From NCBI RefSeq assembly GCF_000344685.1, contig NW_006920423.1, positions 56,502 to 120,501 of the forward strand: a DNA stretch of 64,000 nt. Direction: 5' to 3'. Positions 60,768 through 64,000 of this stretch are shown here, one piece after another. The stretch's first letter is position 1. Each line of letters begins with the position of its first letter. The position numbers and the translations under genes are program-made. Under the pieces are notes generated by a model. That model was not told where the DNA came from. It saw only the letters and a list, made by a program, of their open reading frames with translations, and ran no database searches. This DNA is from Gloeophyllum trabeum ATCC 11539 (lineage: Eukaryota > Basidiomycota > Agaricomycetes > Gloeophyllales > Gloeophyllaceae).

Positions 60768-61744
60768 ATGGCCGCACGTCCCGATGGCCGCAAGGCAGAA
60801 GACCTCCGTCCTGTCCACGTTGTCTACGAGGGGTTGGATCGGTCGGACGGGTCAGCGCAATTCTCTTTCGGTGGGACATCTTGTCGGGCACTCAAGATTC
60901 GTGTCTAAATCGTATCTACTCAGGCAAGTCCACGCCGACTCTAACGTCAGTGTCAGGACCCATAGAACCTCGACCACAGTCTGAACATCCGTCCTACACA
61001 TCTCTGGAAATCTACGTGCGCCCCCTCCACTCCCTGCCGTCGACCCAAGCTCGCCATGTCGCGTCCGTGCTCAAAACCATCTTCTCCCAAACGATCCTGC
61101 TTAACCAACACCCGAGGACTCTAGTTCAGATGGTCGTCCAGGCGCTCTCGGTGAGCGAGGTCGTTGGCAAATCCGGCGTCGGGGCGGGCACGGCGGGCGT
61201 CTTTGGGCCGGGGACGATAGCCAGCATGGTGAACAGCGCGAGCTTAGCATTGATCAACGCTGGCAGCATCCCTCTGCGCGGTGTCGTATGCGCCGTATCC
61301 GTCGGCCGCTTGACCCGGCCGTCTCCATCCAATGCTGCGTCTACATCTCCCCTGATTCTGGATCCCTCCCCGGAAGAAATACCGCACCTCACTGCGCAAG
61401 GTGTCTTTGCCTTTCTGTTCTCTTCTGCTCTGCCTGCCTCGTCGAGGGCCCCGTCGTCTGGCTCGCCGCCGCCGAGCGAGTTGATATGGAGCAACTGGTC
61501 TAGCACCAACCTTGGGATGACGAAGGTTGGGGACGGAGAACTCCAGGAGCTGGGTCGGGCACACGAGATGGCCAGGGAGGGTGCGATTCGGGTTTGGTGG
61601 GAGATGAGGAGGAGCGTACCTGAGATGGAGGCGGGAGCAGCGAGGTCGAAGCGGGCTGCAGCTGAGCCTGCAGGTCAAGCGGGCGGGGCTGGTTCCGGAG
61701 AAGAGTCAGATAGTGACGATGATGAGGAAAGGATGGAAATTTAG
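60768..61744 (+). CDS. RRP46: Exosome complex subunit RRP46 (RNase PH domain)
   Basis: This is a structural RNase-PH-like subunit of the RNA exosome core ring, acting in 3'-5' RNA processing and decay in nucleus and cytoplasm. It has 307 residues. Exons are 60768-60870 and 60924-61744, joined by a 53-nt intron in phase 1. The start MAARPDGRKAEDLRPVHVVY is typical of RRP46 and Ski6-like proteins. Further signatures are SVSGPIEPRP, TSLEIYVRPL, NQHPRTLVQMVVQALS, ALINAGSIPLRGVVCAVSVG and ELQELGRAHEMAREGA. The C-terminal 50 residues are Ala/Gly-rich then strongly acidic (EESDSDDDEERMEI). The family lost phosphorolytic activity in eukaryotes. The gene looks intact. Confidence 0.92.
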
Positions 61745-61828
61745 GTCGGACTTGGAGTAAGCGGCAGGCATTTTACTGTATATGACCTCATTCATGCTGC
61801 GATCTGCCAATCAAGGGCCGTTAGGTTT

Positions 61829-62428
61829 CTATTGTATATCTGTTATAGCGTGGCGCATTACTGAAGATATTCCATGGCAGACCCTCATCTGATGATCTTT
61901 GTGGGCCTTGAAGCTGTCACTCAAGACGACTGCACGGTGCGCGGTCAGATGGGACGGGCCAGACTCAAACGGTTGGAAGTAGTCTATCCACCCGCTATAT
62001 GCGTGCAGTCCGAACAGCAAGGACCAGAGTAAGCCGGAGTAGTGAGACACCGATGACCATGCAATCTTCAGCATGTACGGTATCCGCCTCTCAGGGCAAA
62101 ATCTGATGCCGCACGACGTACCCGCTAGGTTCGCCGTCGACTGGGATTCCCTACTGTCAGCCCTCACGCTTCCAGGATCTTGGGACGCTGGTACGCATAT
62201 GCGGCTGACGAACAGGATGGCAGAAAACTGCGCGATGCCGTCACGGCGATACTGACAAGCAGCCGGGGTGGGGGTGGGGGGGTATCGGGTGCCCACGTAC
62301 AGTAGGTCCTTGCCGCGGACAAGACCTGGGAAGTAGCAAGGCTCGCAAAAATGGAGCATCGTATCATGGGGAGTATTGTTCGGCAGACGATGCTGAATGG
62401 CGTTGGATTCGGACCAGCTCACCACCAC
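61829..62428 (-). other. Unassigned 199-codon open frame
   Basis: A continuous minus-strand frame starting MVVSWSESNAIQHR has no domain or family I recognise. It has ordinary composition with several Cys and Trp. A coding exon is possible, but length alone does not prove it in this GC range. Confidence 0.22.
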
Positions 62429-63234
62429 CCGTGAGCGTATACATATCCGGCATCCCCTCAGAGATTCTGAAGCGACATCCTTTCATTCGGGTTCAGCTCA
62501 TCGCTGTTGGCTGAACGATAAATCTAGCTGAAGGTCTGTCCTCCCATTCTGGTGGCATCGAACGAGGCCTCGTCGGCGGGAAGCCTACGAGGATACGGCG
62601 CACATTGTGACCTGCGTAGGCCGTAGCTGATCCTTTGCTTCTATGATCATGATGTGTCTCCCGAGGCTACACCGTTCAAAACATGAGTAATCGCACACTC
62701 GTCAATGATGTTCTCAAGAGTTAGATGTGAGGCCCTTTATGCGCGTCAGCGACATAGCTTTTGGGACGAGCCGGCAACTGTCTAGGCCTAGCTTCGTGCT
62801 CCTGTCTGGCCTTGTTTTATCTATCATTGTGCTGCAGTAGGAGACAATCAATAACATTCGGTAGACGGTGTATCGATACGTGACGCTATCGGCCACATTT
62901 ACGCTTTTTGGGATACGATAGCGGTAATTACAGAAAAAATCCATGTACCTTCTGGCGGTGTAATTCTGTAGTTAGAAGTAATAAAGACACTATGCGCACC
63001 GTATGACCCTTCAGACATGGGTTTCATCGCGCTGTGGACAAAGTGTGGCGGTGGCGCTAAAGAGGGATTTGAATCGGAGCTTCAACATCAGACGCGCGCC
63101 CACATTGGACCTTGGCGCCCGTCTCTGACGCCCACAAACGCGACGCGCACCCTTCAGCGCTCGTCGACCATGCGTAAAAGACGAGGCTCAAGGTTCGCCT
63201 CGCTGTGATGCTCTCCACAACGCGTGTTAACAAG
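62429..63234. other. Intergenic region
   Basis: No gene or repeat was recognised. 62640-62960 is AT-richer with short frames only. Confidence 0.4.
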
Positions 63235-63242
63235 TATAAAAG
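63235..63242 (+). promoter_or_regulatory. Candidate TATA box
   Basis: TATAAAAG at 63235-63242 is a strong TATA match. It lies inside an open frame beginning at 63205, so that frame is unlikely to be the coding start. A gene on the plus strand may begin downstream, for example with splice-like GTGAGT near 63340 and open segments to the window edge, but I cannot model or name it. Confidence 0.35.
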
Positions 63243-64000
63243 CCCAGAGCAATTTCCCGACTTTCTTTCGCGCCTCCGTAGCAACAACGACCACTCACTT
63301 GAATCCTTGACCGACGTACTGGCTCTGGCTGAATTTACGGTGAGTCGGTCTATTGGCGCTCGTTACTCCCTATCACAAGGATGCTGGCACAATGGAGGCC
63401 CACGTCTGTTGTGAACAAGCTCTTTCTCTGAAGTTGTTCTCGATTCCGTTGTCTCTATGCTTGACCTCCTAAGCTGGGATTCCCGCGCCCTGTGGCTCAA
63501 CTGTATGTTCTTCTGTCTTGCCGGTTGATTCGGTCTCTATCAGGGCAATAGCTATCAAATCGTCAAGAGTGTTACGCTATCTCTTGTCATACAGAGCTCG
63601 GCTTAGATGCAGCCACTTGCGCTTCGAAGCTCCAGTGGTATCGTCTAGACGTTCTCTTCATTGACAATTTCTAAGAACACGTTCCCATGAACCTTGCGTA
63701 TGTCTTCGATTGTCATTTCGTAGTGTTTCAAATCTGCCTGGCTGACCTCCATGCCGGCTCTTTGGGACCTGGCGATATTCAGTCCGACATGACAGTGGAA
63801 AGGCTCCTTCCCCGACTTAGGGCCGTCCTACTACAGCGTTTCATCGCGGTCAAGCTCTAGGGATCGGATTCCGACAGACGACTTGCTATGAAATTAATGG
63901 ATGTCGGACCTACGGCCGGTCGAAGACTCGTCCCTCTGACACCCTGTATGCTCCATTTCGATGATTATTACCTGTCCTTTCGATGCACCCAATCTCTCCA
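63243..64000. other. Unresolved right edge of window
   Basis: Short plus-strand open segments with GT/AG signals (for example an ATG near 63457 opening MLDLLSWDSRALWLN) hint at a gene running off the window. No family was recognised. Confidence 0.25.

Overview
The window looks like chromosomal DNA of a filamentous basidiomycete, most likely an Agaricomycete mushroom or polypore. The evidence is many 50-60 nt GT-AG introns, exons as short as 10 nt, and gene families typical of that group: F-box-like LRR proteins, a DUF6699 protein, HGD-type protein kinases, P450s, S10 carboxypeptidases and Tad-like LINE relics. No rRNA gene, CRISPR array, viral gene or canonical tRNA was seen. It is draft assembly, with one run of N at 10538-11433.

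Layout. 1-5830 holds no gene I recognise. 5831-7398 (+) is an F-box-like gene. 8080-15838 is an array built from one zinc-finger gene family: a truncated copy (8080-9003, -), a full copy (9727-12520, -) broken by the N run, a decayed repeat field and a small 3' fragment (15530-15838). 17152-20410 holds two head-to-head wrecked housekeeping genes, ESCRT-II SNF8/VPS22 (-) and the mitochondrial DNA polymerase gamma MIP1 (+). 21778-39188 is gene-dense: a PHO84-type phosphate transporter (+), an FAD monooxygenase (+), a protein kinase (-), a DUF6699 protein (-), a Zn2Cys6 transcription factor (+) and a disordered protein (-). 39190-43209 is repeat-bearing and gene-free. An OPT oligopeptide transporter (43210-47624, -) follows.

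48242-50400 is a mobile-element junction: a 5'-truncated LINE with poly(A) and perfect target-site duplication, then a tRNA-like Pol III element and telomere-like repeats enclosed by inverted repeats. 51570-53094 (+) is a second full member of the zinc-finger family. It is followed by a P450 (-), a secreted and apparently membrane-anchored S10 carboxypeptidase (-) and exosome subunit RRP46 (+). The last 2.2 kb has no gene I can name.

The genes do not form an obvious pathway cluster. Several serve nutrient uptake and extracellular degradation: phosphate transporter, oligopeptide transporter and carboxypeptidase. The most distinctive item is the zinc-finger family. Two intact members about 40 kb apart share an N-terminal C-x4-C-x16-H-x3-H module, the same first-intron position and phase, and a TATA box about 110 bp before the ATG, while the rest of the protein has diverged almost completely. 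The N run is flanked by the same 454 bp on both sides, so it is probably a false gap that can be closed in silico.
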